This document shows positions 29,391 through 38,529 of a stretch of 64,000 nt of DNA, one piece after another (position 1 is the first letter of the stretch; the number at the start of each line of letters is the position of its first letter). The notes under the pieces are model-generated. The model was not told where the DNA came from, ran no database searches, and saw only the letters and a list, made by a program, of their open reading frames with translations. This stretch comes from Billgrantia zhangzhouensis (GTDB taxonomy: Bacteria; Pseudomonadota; Gammaproteobacteria; Pseudomonadales; Halomonadaceae). The DNA is taken from NCBI RefSeq assembly GCF_021404465.1, contig NZ_JABFTT010000014.1:91510-155509 (forward strand). The letters run 5' to 3'. A program made the position numbers and the translations under genes.

Positions 29391-30028
29391 GATACGGCTT
29401 CCGACACATAACCATGTCGGGCCTGGAAGCGCTGCAGTTCGCGGGGCTGAGGCGCCTGCCCGGTGAAGATCTCGACGTAGGCGGGAATGCGCTGCATGCG
29501 AACCTCGAGCGCTTCCTGGGTTTTCATCGAGATGTAGCCGATCTGGGTGAGGTAAATGGTGCGGCCGCGCACGTTGGCCGCCAGCGGCTCATAGCCGTAG
29601 CGTTCGAACATTTGCATCAGTGCCTCGATGCGCGCCTCGTCGGCCAGGTCGATTTCCTTGGCCACCTCATCCGACTGCAGCGCCCAACTGCGCATGGCGA
29701 ACTCTAGCTGGGAATCGAATAGCTCGGGATCCAGCCAACAGTCGAAGACGTTGAGGATCGCCTCGACGATGGTTTCGGCATAGGCCTCGGTCTGGCGCAC
29801 CAGGCCTTGGGTGTTCTTCTCCCGCCAGCGTTCGATCAGGGCGTCGAGCAGCGCTTCGCGATCCTTGAAGAACCAGTAGAAACTGGTGCGCGACACCTTG
29901 AGCCGTTTGGCCAGCGGCAGGATGCGCACGCTGTCGACACCGGACTCGAGCAGCAGCTCGAAGGCGGCATCGAGCCAGGCGTCGCGGGAGCCTTTCCATT
30001 TGGTGTTGTTATCGTTGCCAGGCGGCAT
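29387..30028 (-). CDS. TetR/AcrR-family transcriptional regulator
   Basis: Regulator of 213 aa with an N-terminal TetR helix-turn-helix (WLDAAFELLLESGVDSVRI, LAKRLKVSRTSFYWFFKDRE) and an all-helical ligand domain. I chose the ATG at 30028 because GGGAG lies 9 bases upstream; an ATG at 30046 would add six residues. Two TGTACA boxes 21 bases apart lie just upstream (30089-30115), and the same arrangement occurs at the demethylase/proC promoter, so it probably represses itself and that cluster. The effector is unknown; a methylated amine or betaine fits the context. Confidence 0.9.
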   Translation of the reverse strand: MPPGNDNNTKWKGSRDAWLDAAFELLLESGVDSVRILPLAKRLKVSRTSFYWFFKDREALLDALIERWREKNTQGLVRQTEAYAETIVEAILNVFDCWLDPELFDSQLEFAMRSWALQSDEVAKEIDLADEARIEALMQMFERYGYEPLAANVRGRTIYLTQIGYISMKTQEALEVRMQRIPAYVEIFTGQAPQPRELQRFQARHGYVSEAVS

Positions 30029-30088
30029 CGAGATGGTCTCCCTCATTCAAGACTCAGCGCAGTAGGTGGCGCCAGCGAAAAGACAAAG

Positions 30089-30116
30089 TGTACATAGATG
30101 TCTGGAAAATGTACAT
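30089..30116. promoter_or_regulatory. TGTACA paired operator upstream of the TetR gene
   Basis: TGTACA palindromes at 30089-30094 and 30110-30115 (the second inside ATGTACAT) are 21 bases apart start to start, about two helical turns. The same spacing recurs at 35846-35872. The site lies about 60-90 bases upstream of the TetR start and is probably its own operator. Confidence 0.65.
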
Positions 30117-30227
30117 ATGGCCACACTGACCCTGGCCTGAGCGGGTAGGCGTGTCAGTAAGTGGCGGTCTTGATCGAGCCGAGCTGGCCCAAGTGGCCTA
30201 TCGGGTCCGTTCAGGAGCAGAAGCGGG

Positions 30228-30296
30228 TTACTGTATCACTCCGCTCTGCTGCAGGAACCATTTCCGTAAGCGAATCATGGCCTCTTCGTCTCCCTT
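30228..30296 (-). pseudogene. Possible 3' scrap of a LysR-type regulator gene
   Basis: The reverse strand encodes GDEEAMIRLRKWFLQQSG before a TAA at 30230-30228, which resembles the tail of GcvA-type LysR proteins. It stops where the aldehyde dehydrogenase remnant begins. Only about 20 residues are visible, so this is tentative. Confidence 0.3.
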
Positions 30297-30543
30297 AATC
30301 CACAGGTGGTCATGCCTGACGTGAGCGACCTCGAGACAGTGGTGGGCCACGTCCTGGCAATTGTGTTCTGGAACATGGGCGAGAATTGTTCGGCGGGTTC
30401 GCGCCTGATCGTGTACCGCTCTATCAGGATGACTTCGGCGGCTATAAGCAGTCCGGCTTCGGCGGGCGGGACAAGTTGATCTACGCCCATGGTCAGTATT
30501 GTGAACTCAAGACGACCTGGACCCAGTTATCCAAAGCCGGCTG
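30294..30543 (+). pseudogene. Aldehyde dehydrogenase remnant with internal deletion
   Basis: One frame from 30294 reads LNPQVVMPDVSDLETVVGHV and continues into FWNMGENCSAGSRLIV, the conserved catalytic-cysteine region of aldehyde dehydrogenases. After GTG at 30409-30411 homology stops. A second frame then reads DDFGGYKQSGFGGRDKL and runs to a TGA at 30541-30543, which is the family's C-terminal signature. The N-terminal half and about 150 residues between the two blocks are missing, so this cannot be functional. The closest style is PuuC/gamma-glutamyl-aminobutyraldehyde or betaine-aldehyde type dehydrogenases. Confidence 0.8.
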
Positions 30544-30711
30544 ACTAGTGTCAATCTCTTGTGTGGATAGCTTACATAGTCAGTAAGAGACATGGGTCAT
30601 GACATCGTTGATCTTAAACTTGACACAAGTGAACATTGTGGTAGTGTGAGCGAAAATAGCGCTATCAATGCTTTCAAACAATATCAATGCAACGTAAGCA
30701 GGATAACGGTT

Positions 30712-31740
30712 ATGACAATGCAAAAAGGCAAATACTCGTTCGTTTTTAGCTGTCTGACGGTCGCCACGGTTGCGTTTTCTGGTACGGCGATGGGCAACGA
30801 TGACACCCACCGCTTCAGGATGGTCAACACGGATGACACGGCGGACTCCACCGTGGGGCGCTCCGTGCAACGATGGGCCGACCTGATCGAGGAAAGATCC
30901 GGCGGCCGCATGACGGCGCAAGTGTTCCACGCCGGCGCATTGGGCAACGTCGGCGAAGTCTTCGACCATATGGTCCGGGGCAGTGTGGATATGGCTATCA
31001 CAACACCGCAAACCTCCTACGATAACCGCGTTGGCGTCATGTCATTGCCCTACCTGTTCCTGGATTGGGAGGAAGCCCAGGAAGCCTGGGAAAGCGGCGG
31101 CTGGATGAACGATATCGTCGATCCTGTCTTCGAGGACATGGGGCTCAAGCATTTCGGGCTCTATCCGTACGGCTTCACTGGCGTGGCCACCCGAGGCGAT
31201 TACGCGGTCAGTCTCCAGGAGTCCCAGGAAAAAGGCTTGCGGGTGCGCTCCATTCCGGCCTTCCCCGTGCCGCAAACCGTGCAAGCCATGGGCTACCATT
31301 CGGTGCCACTTGACTGGAACGAGGTCTACACCTCCATTCAGACCGGTGTTGTCGATGGGGATGCCGGCAACATCATCTATTGGGACTACCAATACTTCGG
31401 CGACATTCTCGATTACTTCGTTCATACCAAGCACTTTTTCGGCCACGCGGCGCTGATGATGAACAAGGACACCTGGGACGCCCTGAGCGAGGCGGATCAG
31501 GAGATCGTGGCCTCCGCAGCCTATGAGGTCATCGAGCAGCAATTCCAGGATGCTCGGGAAGAGGATGACTACTGGATTGCCACGGCGCAGGAAGGCGGCA
31601 TGGAGTACATCGAGCTCTCCCAGGAAAATCTTGAGGAAATGGCGCGGCATGTTCGAGACGTGGTATGGCAACAGGCTGAGTCCGAATTTGGCGAAGAGCT
31701 GATCCAGGAAATCCTGCGACACACTCAGTTGGAAAATTGA
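30712..31740 (+). CDS. TRAP transporter substrate-binding protein (DctP family)
   Basis: Periplasmic solute-binding protein of 342 aa with a Sec signal peptide ending near AFSGTAMG. DctP-family features are GRSVQRWADLIEERSGGRM, the arginine-bearing KGLRVRSIPAFPVPQ and NEVYTSIQTGVVDG. The ATG at 30712 is chosen since the signal peptide begins there; upstream open frame adds nothing recognisable. It captures an anionic or zwitterionic solute for the DctQM pair downstream. The substrate may be a betaine, judging from the neighbouring demethylase genes. Confidence 0.9.
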   Translation: MTMQKGKYSFVFSCLTVATVAFSGTAMGNDDTHRFRMVNTDDTADSTVGRSVQRWADLIEERSGGRMTAQVFHAGALGNVGEVFDHMVRGSVDMAITTPQTSYDNRVGVMSLPYLFLDWEEAQEAWESGGWMNDIVDPVFEDMGLKHFGLYPYGFTGVATRGDYAVSLQESQEKGLRVRSIPAFPVPQTVQAMGYHSVPLDWNEVYTSIQTGVVDGDAGNIIYWDYQYFGDILDYFVHTKHFFGHAALMMNKDTWDALSEADQEIVASAAYEVIEQQFQDAREEDDYWIATAQEGGMEYIELSQENLEEMARHVRDVVWQQAESEFGEELIQEILRHTQLEN

Positions 31741-31745
31741 TCACG

Positions 31746-31781
31746 AGGGCAGGGCCAGCCATGGCCCTGCCCTGTTTTTTT
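31746..31781 (+). terminator. Strong intrinsic terminator/attenuator between dctP and dctQ
   Basis: A perfect 12-bp stem, AGGGCAGGGCCA (31746-31757) with its complement at 31762-31773, has a GCCA loop and is followed by a run of seven T at 31775-31781. It should stop most transcripts after the binding-protein gene, giving more DctP than permease. Confidence 0.85.
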
Positions 31782-31809
31782 CAACATGATCACCAGCGAG
31801 TGATTTGAC

Positions 31810-32322
31810 ATGACGTTTTTTCGCTTCCTCGACTGGCTGCTCGATCGGCTTGTGGGGCCCTTCGTGGCGGTATTGGGGTTGTTCATCGCGTTGGCCTTTG
31901 CCGCCGGAATTACCCTGCGCTCGCTCGGCATTTCCCTGTTCGGAATGGAAGAACTTGTCCTGTTTGCCGTCGTCTGGTTCTACATGCTCGGCGCCGTCTT
32001 GGCTTCCAAGGATCGCGCACACCTGCAAGCGGATTTCATTCCGGTCATGGTGAAGAGCGAGGCCCTTGCCTTGACGATTCGTATCGTTGCCACCGTCATC
32101 TCCATGCTGATGGCCGGACTGTTCATGCTATGGAGCCATGAGCTGCTCCAATGGGCGTTCTCGCGCCGCCAGTCAACGCCAGTGTTCTCGCTCCCAATAT
32201 ATATCGCACAGGCCAGCCTGTTCATCGCGGCCGTTTTCATGACGCTCTATCTGGTGAGAGACCTGGTCAGCGACATCAAGGCGTTATGCCGTCGCAGGCA
32301 GGACAAGAACACCCGTGTATAG
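31810..32322 (+). CDS. TRAP transporter small permease (DctQ family)
   Basis: Membrane protein of 170 aa with four hydrophobic segments; the region ELVLFAVVWFYMLGAVLASKDRAHL is typical of DctQ. It lies between the binding protein and the large permease and would form the membrane complex with DctM. Its last bases overlap the extended reading frame of dctM, but with the chosen dctM start they are 28 bases apart. Confidence 0.88.
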   Translation: MTFFRFLDWLLDRLVGPFVAVLGLFIALAFAAGITLRSLGISLFGMEELVLFAVVWFYMLGAVLASKDRAHLQADFIPVMVKSEALALTIRIVATVISMLMAGLFMLWSHELLQWAFSRRQSTPVFSLPIYIAQASLFIAAVFMTLYLVRDLVSDIKALCRRRQDKNTRV

Positions 32323-32350
32323 TGTTGCCGTCATTTCAAGGGGACGAGTT

Positions 32351-33649
32351 ATGGGCGCTTTAATCGCCATTGGTGCCGTGATCGTATTGATGTTGATTGG
32401 GGTTCCGGTCGTATTTTCATTCGCCGCCATGGTCGCCATTCTGGCATTCGTCTACGACGTGGATGTTGCCTTCCTGGCGACCAGCGGCTTTTCATCCATC
32501 AACTCCATCATTCTTATCGCCCTGCCGCTGTTCATCATGACTGGGTACTTGATGCAGTCCGGTGGCATGGCGGCCAGACTGGTGAGCTTCGTCGAAGCGC
32601 TGACGGGGCGCTCCCGCTCCGGCATGGGCTCCTCTATGGTCGTAGCATGCAGCATTTTCGGGGCGATCTCCGGCACGGCTTCCGCCGCCGTTGCCTCGAT
32701 TGGCTCCATCATGGCCGGCCCCATGGAAAAGCACGGCTATGACAGGTCATATACCGCTGCCTTGCTGGGTATCTCATCCCTGCTGGGGCTATTGATACCG
32801 CCCAGCATTACCATGATTCTGTATGCCGTGGTGACCCGCCAATCGGTCGCCGCGAGCTTCCTGGCTACCATCGGCCCGGGCATGCTGCTGATCCTGTTCC
32901 TGTGTGCCTACAATGCGGCCAAGGTGCGTCTGACGCCTGGCGTCCGGGGGGAGAAGATGCCGTTCAACGCACGGCTCCGCGCCGTTGGCGATACTGGATG
33001 GCGGGCGATCCCCGCGCTCATGCTACCGGTGATCATCCTTGGCGGGATTTATGGCGGTATTTTCACCCCCACCGAGGCGGCGGCGGTCGCCGTGATCTAT
33101 GCCATTCCCATCGGCATGTTCGTCTACAAGGGCCTGGATGCCAAAAAGGTATTGCAGTGCATGATTGCCGCCGCCACCACGTCCGGTGTCATCGTCATCA
33201 TCCTGTTCTTTTCCTTCATCATCAGCCGTATTCTGACGCTCGAGGGCGTGCCCCAGCAGCTCACCGATTTTCTGCTGAGCACCTTCGAGAGCAAGGTCCT
33301 CATTTTGCTGATGGTCAACGTTTTCCTGATCCTGATCGGTATGATCATGGATGATGTCAGCGTGATTGCCATCGCTAGCCCTCTGCTGGTGCCGGTGGTG
33401 GGGCAGCTGGGCATCGAGCCCATTCACTTCGCCGCTATCATTGGCACCAGCGTGGTGATCGGCTGCAACAGCCCGCCCATGGCGCCCATTCTGTTCATGT
33501 CGTGCCATGTTACCAAGGTAGGCGTCTCTCGCGTCATTCGCCCCGCCTTGAGCTTGATGCTGTTCACCGCCCTGCCGGTCATGCTGATTACCACCTACTG
33601 GCCGCCATTGGCGCTCTACCTGCCGCGCCTGCTCGGCTACGTGAACTGA
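32351..33649 (+). CDS. TRAP transporter large permease (DctM family)
   Basis: Integral membrane protein of 432 aa with about 12 helices, carrying out Na+-coupled import. DctM-like motifs are GSIMAGPMEKHGYDRSYTAA, SSLLGLLIPPSITMILYAVV and GIFTPTEAAAVAVIYA. The ATG at 32351 follows AAGGGGACG; the frame is open to 32315. Confidence 0.93.
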   Translation: MGALIAIGAVIVLMLIGVPVVFSFAAMVAILAFVYDVDVAFLATSGFSSINSIILIALPLFIMTGYLMQSGGMAARLVSFVEALTGRSRSGMGSSMVVACSIFGAISGTASAAVASIGSIMAGPMEKHGYDRSYTAALLGISSLLGLLIPPSITMILYAVVTRQSVAASFLATIGPGMLLILFLCAYNAAKVRLTPGVRGEKMPFNARLRAVGDTGWRAIPALMLPVIILGGIYGGIFTPTEAAAVAVIYAIPIGMFVYKGLDAKKVLQCMIAAATTSGVIVIILFFSFIISRILTLEGVPQQLTDFLLSTFESKVLILLMVNVFLILIGMIMDDVSVIAIASPLLVPVVGQLGIEPIHFAAIIGTSVVIGCNSPPMAPILFMSCHVTKVGVSRVIRPALSLMLFTALPVMLITTYWPPLALYLPRLLGYVN

Positions 33650-33762
33650 CATAGGTGCGGTCGAGTCCGGTCGCCCGCCCATGTATGAGAAATTGGAAGA
33701 GCTCTGCCGCTCACTGTGAGCGACGGAGCGGGAGTGGTGTGATTATGCTTTGCGTCCTGCCA

Positions 33763-35799
33763 TCACAGGTCCTTTACCAAGCGCAGGGCATCGTAGATCG
33801 CCGCATGGGTGTTGCGCGGCTCGACGGCGTCGCCGATACGAAATAGCTGGAACCCTCCGTCCGCATGGCGGATGACAGTCTGAGGCCTGCCCACGATCAA
33901 ATCGTCGTAATTCACCTCGCCGCCATTGCGTGAATGTGGCTTCAGTTCGAAGTAGATATCCTCCATCGGCGTGATGCCGTAGTTGACCACTACCTGGTCG
34001 ATGCGCCGTTCATGGGCCAGGTCCAGGTAGTCGCTGGTGATCCTTGCGAGCAGCTCGTTGCCGTCGCGCTCCACGGATTTCAGCCGGTAAGTGGGCGTGA
34101 AGGTGACGTTAGGCCGCTGCAGGGAGCGCATGTACGGCACCAGGTTCATGGCCATGATCTCCGCCGAGAAGGTGCGGTCCGGTGTCATGATCTCGAGTTC
34201 GGCGCCGGCGGCGGAGATGATCTCCGCTGCCTGCATGGCGGCATGATCGCCGGCATCGTCGAAAAGGAGTACCCGGCTTCCCGGCGCCACGTGGCCCGAT
34301 AGGATATCCCAGGTGTTGACCACCAGGTCGTGTCCGACAGTGGGCTGGTCTTCCATGGGGTAGCCGCCGGTTGCCACGATTACCACGTCCGGCTTTTCGG
34401 CGAGCACGTCCTCTACCTCGGCCCAGACGTTGTAGCGGATCTCGACGCCGAGCGCCTCACAGCGCGCTAGGCGCCAGTCGATGATGCCCATCATCTCGCG
34501 GCGACGCTCACTTTGCGCCGTGAGACGCACTTGTCCGCCGGCATCGCTGGCGGCCTCCAGCACCACCACCTCATGGTCTCGCTCACCGGCGACGCGGGCA
34601 GCTTCCAGCCCTGCGGGGCCCGCACCGATGATCACCACCCGGCGCTTGTTTGCTGCCTTGGGGATGGTGTGGGGCATGGTGGTCTCGCGCCCGGTGGCGG
34701 CGTTGTGAATGCAGTAGGCGGCGCCGCCCTGGTAGATACGGTCGAGACAGTAATTGGCGCCGACGCAGGGGCGGATCTCCTCCTCGCGGCCCTCGACGAT
34801 CTTGCGCACGATGTGCGGATCGGCCATGTGCGCCCGGGTCATGCCGACCATGTCGACCTTGCCCGAGGCGATGGCATGGCGGGCGGTAGCGACGTCCTGG
34901 ATCTTGGCGCCGTGGAAGGTGGGAAAATCGACCTGGCGCTTGATCTCCCCGGCGAAATCGAGGTGCGGGGCGCTGGGCATGCCCTGGATGGGGATGACGT
35001 CGGTGAGCCCCGCGTCGGTATCGATGTGACCGCGCACCACGTTGAGGAAGTCGATCAGGCCGCTCTCCTTCAGGCGCCGCGAGATCTCCATGCCGTCGCT
35101 GGCCGTCAGCCCGCCTTCCAGCATCTCGTCGCCGGTATAGCGCACGCCGACGATGAATTCCTCGCCGACCCGCTGACGAATGGCACGCAGCACGTCGAAG
35201 GTGAAACGCAGCCGATTGTCGAGATCGCCGCCGTAAGGCCCCTTGAGGGTATTGGTCAGCGGCGACCAGAACTGATCCATCAGGTGGCCGTAGGCCTGTA
35301 GCTCGATGCCGTCGAGGCCGGCGGCATGCATGCGCTCGGCGGCATCGGCGTAATCGCGGATCAGGCGCTCGATGTCCCAATCTTCCACTTGCTTGGGAAA
35401 GGCACGATGCGATGCCTCGCGGCGGTGGGAAGCCGACAGGGCGGGCAGCCAATCGGCCTTGTCCCAGCGCGTGCGTCGGCCCAGGTGAGTCAATTGGATC
35501 ATCACCGCCGTGCCATGCTCATGGCAGGCGTCGGTGAGTTCCTTCATCCACGGAACCACCTCATCTTTATAGGCCAGGATGTTGTTGAACACCGGCGGGC
35601 TGTCCTTGGCCACCGCTGCGGACCCGGCGGTCATGGTCAGGCCGATACCAGCCTTGGCTCGTTCGACATGATAGGCACGATAGAGCGCCTTAGGCATCCC
35701 GTCTTCAGGATATGCCGGCTCGTGAGAGGTCATCATGATCCGGTTCTTCAGGGTGAGATGCTTGAGCTGGAAGGGCTGAAGCAGCGGGTCGTTGGCCAT
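33763..35799 (-). CDS. NADH:flavin oxidoreductase-type demethylase (StcD/DgcA-like)
   Basis: Protein of 678 aa in the trimethylamine-dehydrogenase class: an N-terminal old-yellow-enzyme TIM barrel (PFQLKHLTLKNRIMMTSHEP), a cysteine loop near residue 350 and a C-terminal FAD/NAD domain (VVIIGAGPAGLEAARVAGE). The cysteine loop is CVGANYC plus one later cysteine, one fewer than in trimethylamine dehydrogenase. The opening TSHEPAYPEDGMPK and the length recall N-methylproline demethylase StcD more than dimethylglycine demethylase DgcA. A proC homologue and etfBA are next door. The ATG at 35799 follows AGGGAG. The substrate is inference. Confidence 0.75.
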   Translation of the reverse strand: MANDPLLQPFQLKHLTLKNRIMMTSHEPAYPEDGMPKALYRAYHVERAKAGIGLTMTAGSAAVAKDSPPVFNNILAYKDEVVPWMKELTDACHEHGTAVMIQLTHLGRRTRWDKADWLPALSASHRREASHRAFPKQVEDWDIERLIRDYADAAERMHAAGLDGIELQAYGHLMDQFWSPLTNTLKGPYGGDLDNRLRFTFDVLRAIRQRVGEEFIVGVRYTGDEMLEGGLTASDGMEISRRLKESGLIDFLNVVRGHIDTDAGLTDVIPIQGMPSAPHLDFAGEIKRQVDFPTFHGAKIQDVATARHAIASGKVDMVGMTRAHMADPHIVRKIVEGREEEIRPCVGANYCLDRIYQGGAAYCIHNAATGRETTMPHTIPKAANKRRVVIIGAGPAGLEAARVAGERDHEVVVLEAASDAGGQVRLTAQSERRREMMGIIDWRLARCEALGVEIRYNVWAEVEDVLAEKPDVVIVATGGYPMEDQPTVGHDLVVNTWDILSGHVAPGSRVLLFDDAGDHAAMQAAEIISAAGAELEIMTPDRTFSAEIMAMNLVPYMRSLQRPNVTFTPTYRLKSVERDGNELLARITSDYLDLAHERRIDQVVVNYGITPMEDIYFELKPHSRNGGEVNYDDLIVGRPQTVIRHADGGFQLFRIGDAVEPRNTHAAIYDALRLVKDL

Positions 35800-35845
35800 G
35801 GTCGGGTCTCCCTCTTGTTGTGTGCTTGACATTGTCAGCCATGGG

Positions 35846-35882
35846 TGTACACACTCGTCATCCAAATGTACATCAGTGTACA
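35846..35882. promoter_or_regulatory. TGTACA operator array in the demethylase/proC divergent promoter
   Basis: TGTACA occurs at 35846-35851, 35867-35872 and 35877-35882, with spacings of 21 and 10 bases, i.e. about two and one helical turns. The first pair has exactly the spacing of the pair before the TetR gene at 30089. The array lies between the divergent demethylase (start 35799) and proC (start 35976), so it can control both. Confidence 0.7.
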
Positions 35883-35975
35883 TGAATAAAAAAGGCCTGA
35901 GCGTGTTAACTCATCAGGAAGCGAAAAGAAGCGCCTGGGGACGGGATGTAAGCCTATATAAATGGAGGTGAAGCC

Positions 35976-36770
35976 ATGTCGCATGATGCGGTGGTCGGGA
36001 TCATCGGCGGGCAGGGTTGGATGGGGCGCGCGCTCGGCATCGCTCTGCTGGAGCGGAATGTCGTATCTCCGGGTCGACTGGTGATTTCCTCGCGCACCGG
36101 CCAGGGAGAGGTTTACCGCGACTGGCCCAAGGTGCGTTGCGTCAAGGCCAACCGTGAGCTGGTCGCCTTGGCGGACGTCATCGTGCTCTCCGTGCGCCCG
36201 CAAGATCTTGCCGGCCTGGACATTGAGGTAAGCGACAAGCTGGTCGTCTCGCTGCTGGCGATGGCCTCCTTGCAGGAAGTCGCCAGCGAGGTGGGAAGCA
36301 ATCGGGTGGTGCGCGCCATGCCGAATGCTGCGGCGGAGATCCGTCGGGCCTACTTTCCATGGTTTGCCTCACCGCAGGTTTCCGATGACGACAAGCGGCT
36401 CGTCCAGGCGCTGTTGGCAAGTTGTGGCATGGCGCGTGAGCTTTCCAGCGAGGGCGATCTCGATTACCTGACGGCCTTGAGCGGTGCCGGGCCGGCTTAT
36501 CCCGCCTTGTTGGCCCAATCGATGCTGGAGCACGCCAGGAGCGCGGGGCTCTCCGACGAGATCGCCCGCGAGGCCATCATGCGGACCCTGGTGGGTGGCA
36601 GTCTGCTGCTGGAGCAGTTGGGTACCGATCCCCGAGACATGGTGGAGCGGCTGATTGCCTATGACGGCACCACAGCCAAGGGGCTGAGAACGATGATGGA
36701 TGAGGGAATCGGCCAGGCAATTCATCGTGGCCTCGATGCGGCGCATCGGGCAGCGACAAGTTCACGATAG
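35976..36770 (+). CDS. Pyrroline-5-carboxylate reductase family protein (ProC homologue)
   Basis: NAD(P)-dependent reductase of 264 aa. The N-terminal Rossmann motif is [14 protein letters not shown] and the C-terminal family signature includes LSGAGPAY and [25 protein letters not shown] precedes the ATG. Housekeeping ProC makes proline, but this copy sits 50 bases before etfB and divergent from a demethylase, so a catabolic or recycling role in proline-betaine metabolism is possible. I cannot tell this from sequence alone. Confidence 0.82.
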   Translation: MSHDAVVGIIGGQGWMGRALGIALLERNVVSPGRLVISSRTGQGEVYRDWPKVRCVKANRELVALADVIVLSVRPQDLAGLDIEVSDKLVVSLLAMASLQEVASEVGSNRVVRAMPNAAAEIRRAYFPWFASPQVSDDDKRLVQALLASCGMARELSSEGDLDYLTALSGAGPAYPALLAQSMLEHARSAGLSDEIAREAIMRTLVGGSLLLEQLGTDPRDMVERLIAYDGTTAKGLRTMMDEGIGQAIHRGLDAAHRAATSSR

Positions 36771-36820
36771 GCCTCGCACCCGAAAAGAAAACAATCGATC
36801 AAGAGTCTGGAGAGTATGCA

Positions 36821-37570
36821 ATGAAAATCCTCGTCGCGGTCAAACGCGTCATCGACTACAACGTCAAGATCCGGGTCAAGCCGGATCACTCCGACGTCGA
36901 TCTCACCAATGTGAAGATGGCCATGAACCCCTTCTGCGAGATCGCCGTGGAAGAGGCGGTACGGCTGAAGGAGAAAGGTGTCGCCACCGAGGTGGTCGCC
37001 GTGACCATCGGTCCCAAGGCCGCCCAGGAACAGCTGCGCACCGCGCTGGCGTTGGGTGCCGACCGTGCCGTGCATGTCGCGACCGAAGAACGCGTCGAGT
37101 CGCTGGCCGCGGCCAAGCTGCTGGCCAAGGTGGTGGAAGAGGAGCAGCCGGGGCTGGTCATTCTCGGCAAGCAGGCCATCGATACCGACAACAACCAGAC
37201 CGGCCAGATGCTCGCCGCCCTGGCTGGCCTGCCCCAGGGTACCTTCGCCTCCGAGGTGAAGGTGGACGATGGCAAGGTTCAGGTGACCCGCGAGGTGGAC
37301 GGCGGCCTGCAGACCGTCGAGCTGACCCTGCCGGCGGTGATCACCACCGACCTGCGCCTCAACGAGCCGCGCTACGCCAAGCTGCCCGACATCATGAAGG
37401 CCAAGAAGAAGCCGCTGGACGTCAAGAACCCGGCTGACTACGGCGTCGAGGTGGCCAGCAAGCTGACGCTGCTCAAGGTCGAGTCGCCGGCCGAGCGCAA
37501 GGGCGGCATCAAGGTGGGCTCCGTCGACGAGCTCGTGGACAAACTCAAGAACGAAGCCAAAGTGCTTTGA
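36821..37570 (+). CDS. etfB: Electron transfer flavoprotein beta subunit
   Basis: EtfB of 249 aa: [20 protein letters not shown] at the start and [19 protein letters not shown] near residue 110, where AMP binds. With EtfA it carries electrons from flavin dehydrogenases to the quinone pool through ETF:quinone oxidoreductase. Its location next to the demethylase suggests it is the dedicated electron acceptor. EtfA starts 14 bases after its stop. Confidence 0.94.
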   Translation: MKILVAVKRVIDYNVKIRVKPDHSDVDLTNVKMAMNPFCEIAVEEAVRLKEKGVATEVVAVTIGPKAAQEQLRTALALGADRAVHVATEERVESLAAAKLLAKVVEEEQPGLVILGKQAIDTDNNQTGQMLAALAGLPQGTFASEVKVDDGKVQVTREVDGGLQTVELTLPAVITTDLRLNEPRYAKLPDIMKAKKKPLDVKNPADYGVEVASKLTLLKVESPAERKGGIKVGSVDELVDKLKNEAKVL

Positions 37571-37584
37571 AGGGAGCTGATTTC

Positions 37585-38523
37585 ATGAGCATTCTGGTAC
37601 TTGCCGAACATCACGACGGCCAGCTTGCCGGCGCCACCGCCCATGTGGTTGCTGCGGCCCAGAAAGTGAAAGCGACCATTGGCGGCGACATCGACGTGCT
37701 GGTAGCCGGCGAGAACGTCGGTGCCGTGGCCGAGGCCGCTGCCAAGCTCGACGGCGTGAGCAAGGTGCGGGTGGCCGACAACGCCGCCTACGCCCACCAG
37801 CTGGCCGAGCCCATGGGCGCGCTGTTGGTCGAGCTGGCTGGCGACTATTCCCATCTCCTCGCCGCCGCCTCCACCACCGGCAAGAACGTGCTGCCGCGCG
37901 TTGCCGCACTGAAGGACGTCAGCCAGCTCTCCGAGATCGTCGAAGTGGTCGACGCCGACACCTTCAAGCGCCCGATCTATGCCGGCAACGCCATCGCTAC
38001 GGTGAAGAGTGCCGACAGCCTCAAGGTGATCACCGTGCGCACCACGGCGTTCGATGCGGTGTCAGCCGGCGGTAGCGCCAGCGTCGAGAGCGTCGAGGCC
38101 GTGGCCGAGAATAGCCAGTCCACCTTCCTCAAGCAGGAACTGGCCCAGAGCGATCGCCCCGAGCTGGGCGGTGCGCGGGTGGTCATCTCCGGCGGTCGCG
38201 GCATGGGCAGCGGCGAGAACTTCAAGCTGCTCGACGGTATCGCCGACAAGCTGGGGGCCGCCATCGGCGCCTCGCGGGCGGCGGTGGACGCCGGCTTCGT
38301 ACCCAACGACATGCAGGTGGGGCAGACCGGCAAGATCGTCGCGCCGGAGCTCTACATCGCCGTGGGTATCAGCGGGGCCATCCAGCACCTGGCCGGCATG
38401 AAGGACTCCAAGGTGATCGTGGCGATCAACAAGGACGAAGAGGCGCCGATCTTCCAGGTTGCCGACTACGGCCTGGTGGGCGACCTGTTCGAGGTGCTGC
38501 CGGAGCTGGAAAGCAAGCTGTAA
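37585..38523 (+). CDS. etfA: Electron transfer flavoprotein alpha subunit
   Basis: EtfA of 312 aa with the C-terminal FAD-binding region: [11 protein letters not shown], then [20 protein letters not shown] and [17 protein letters not shown]. The ATG at 37585 follows AGGGAGCTG; the TTG at 37567 is in frame but lacks a binding site. It ends the proC-etfBA operon. Confidence 0.95.
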   Translation: MSILVLAEHHDGQLAGATAHVVAAAQKVKATIGGDIDVLVAGENVGAVAEAAAKLDGVSKVRVADNAAYAHQLAEPMGALLVELAGDYSHLLAAASTTGKNVLPRVAALKDVSQLSEIVEVVDADTFKRPIYAGNAIATVKSADSLKVITVRTTAFDAVSAGGSASVESVEAVAENSQSTFLKQELAQSDRPELGGARVVISGGRGMGSGENFKLLDGIADKLGAAIGASRAAVDAGFVPNDMQVGQTGKIVAPELYIAVGISGAIQHLAGMKDSKVIVAINKDEEAPIFQVADYGLVGDLFEVLPELESKL

Positions 38524-38529
38524 CTCCCC

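Noticed and set aside
30620..30648. Sigma70 promoter for the TRAP operon (TTGACA at 30620 with a 17-base spacer)
   Set aside because: The -35 match is perfect but the -10 (AGTGTG) is poor, so I did not list it as a feature.
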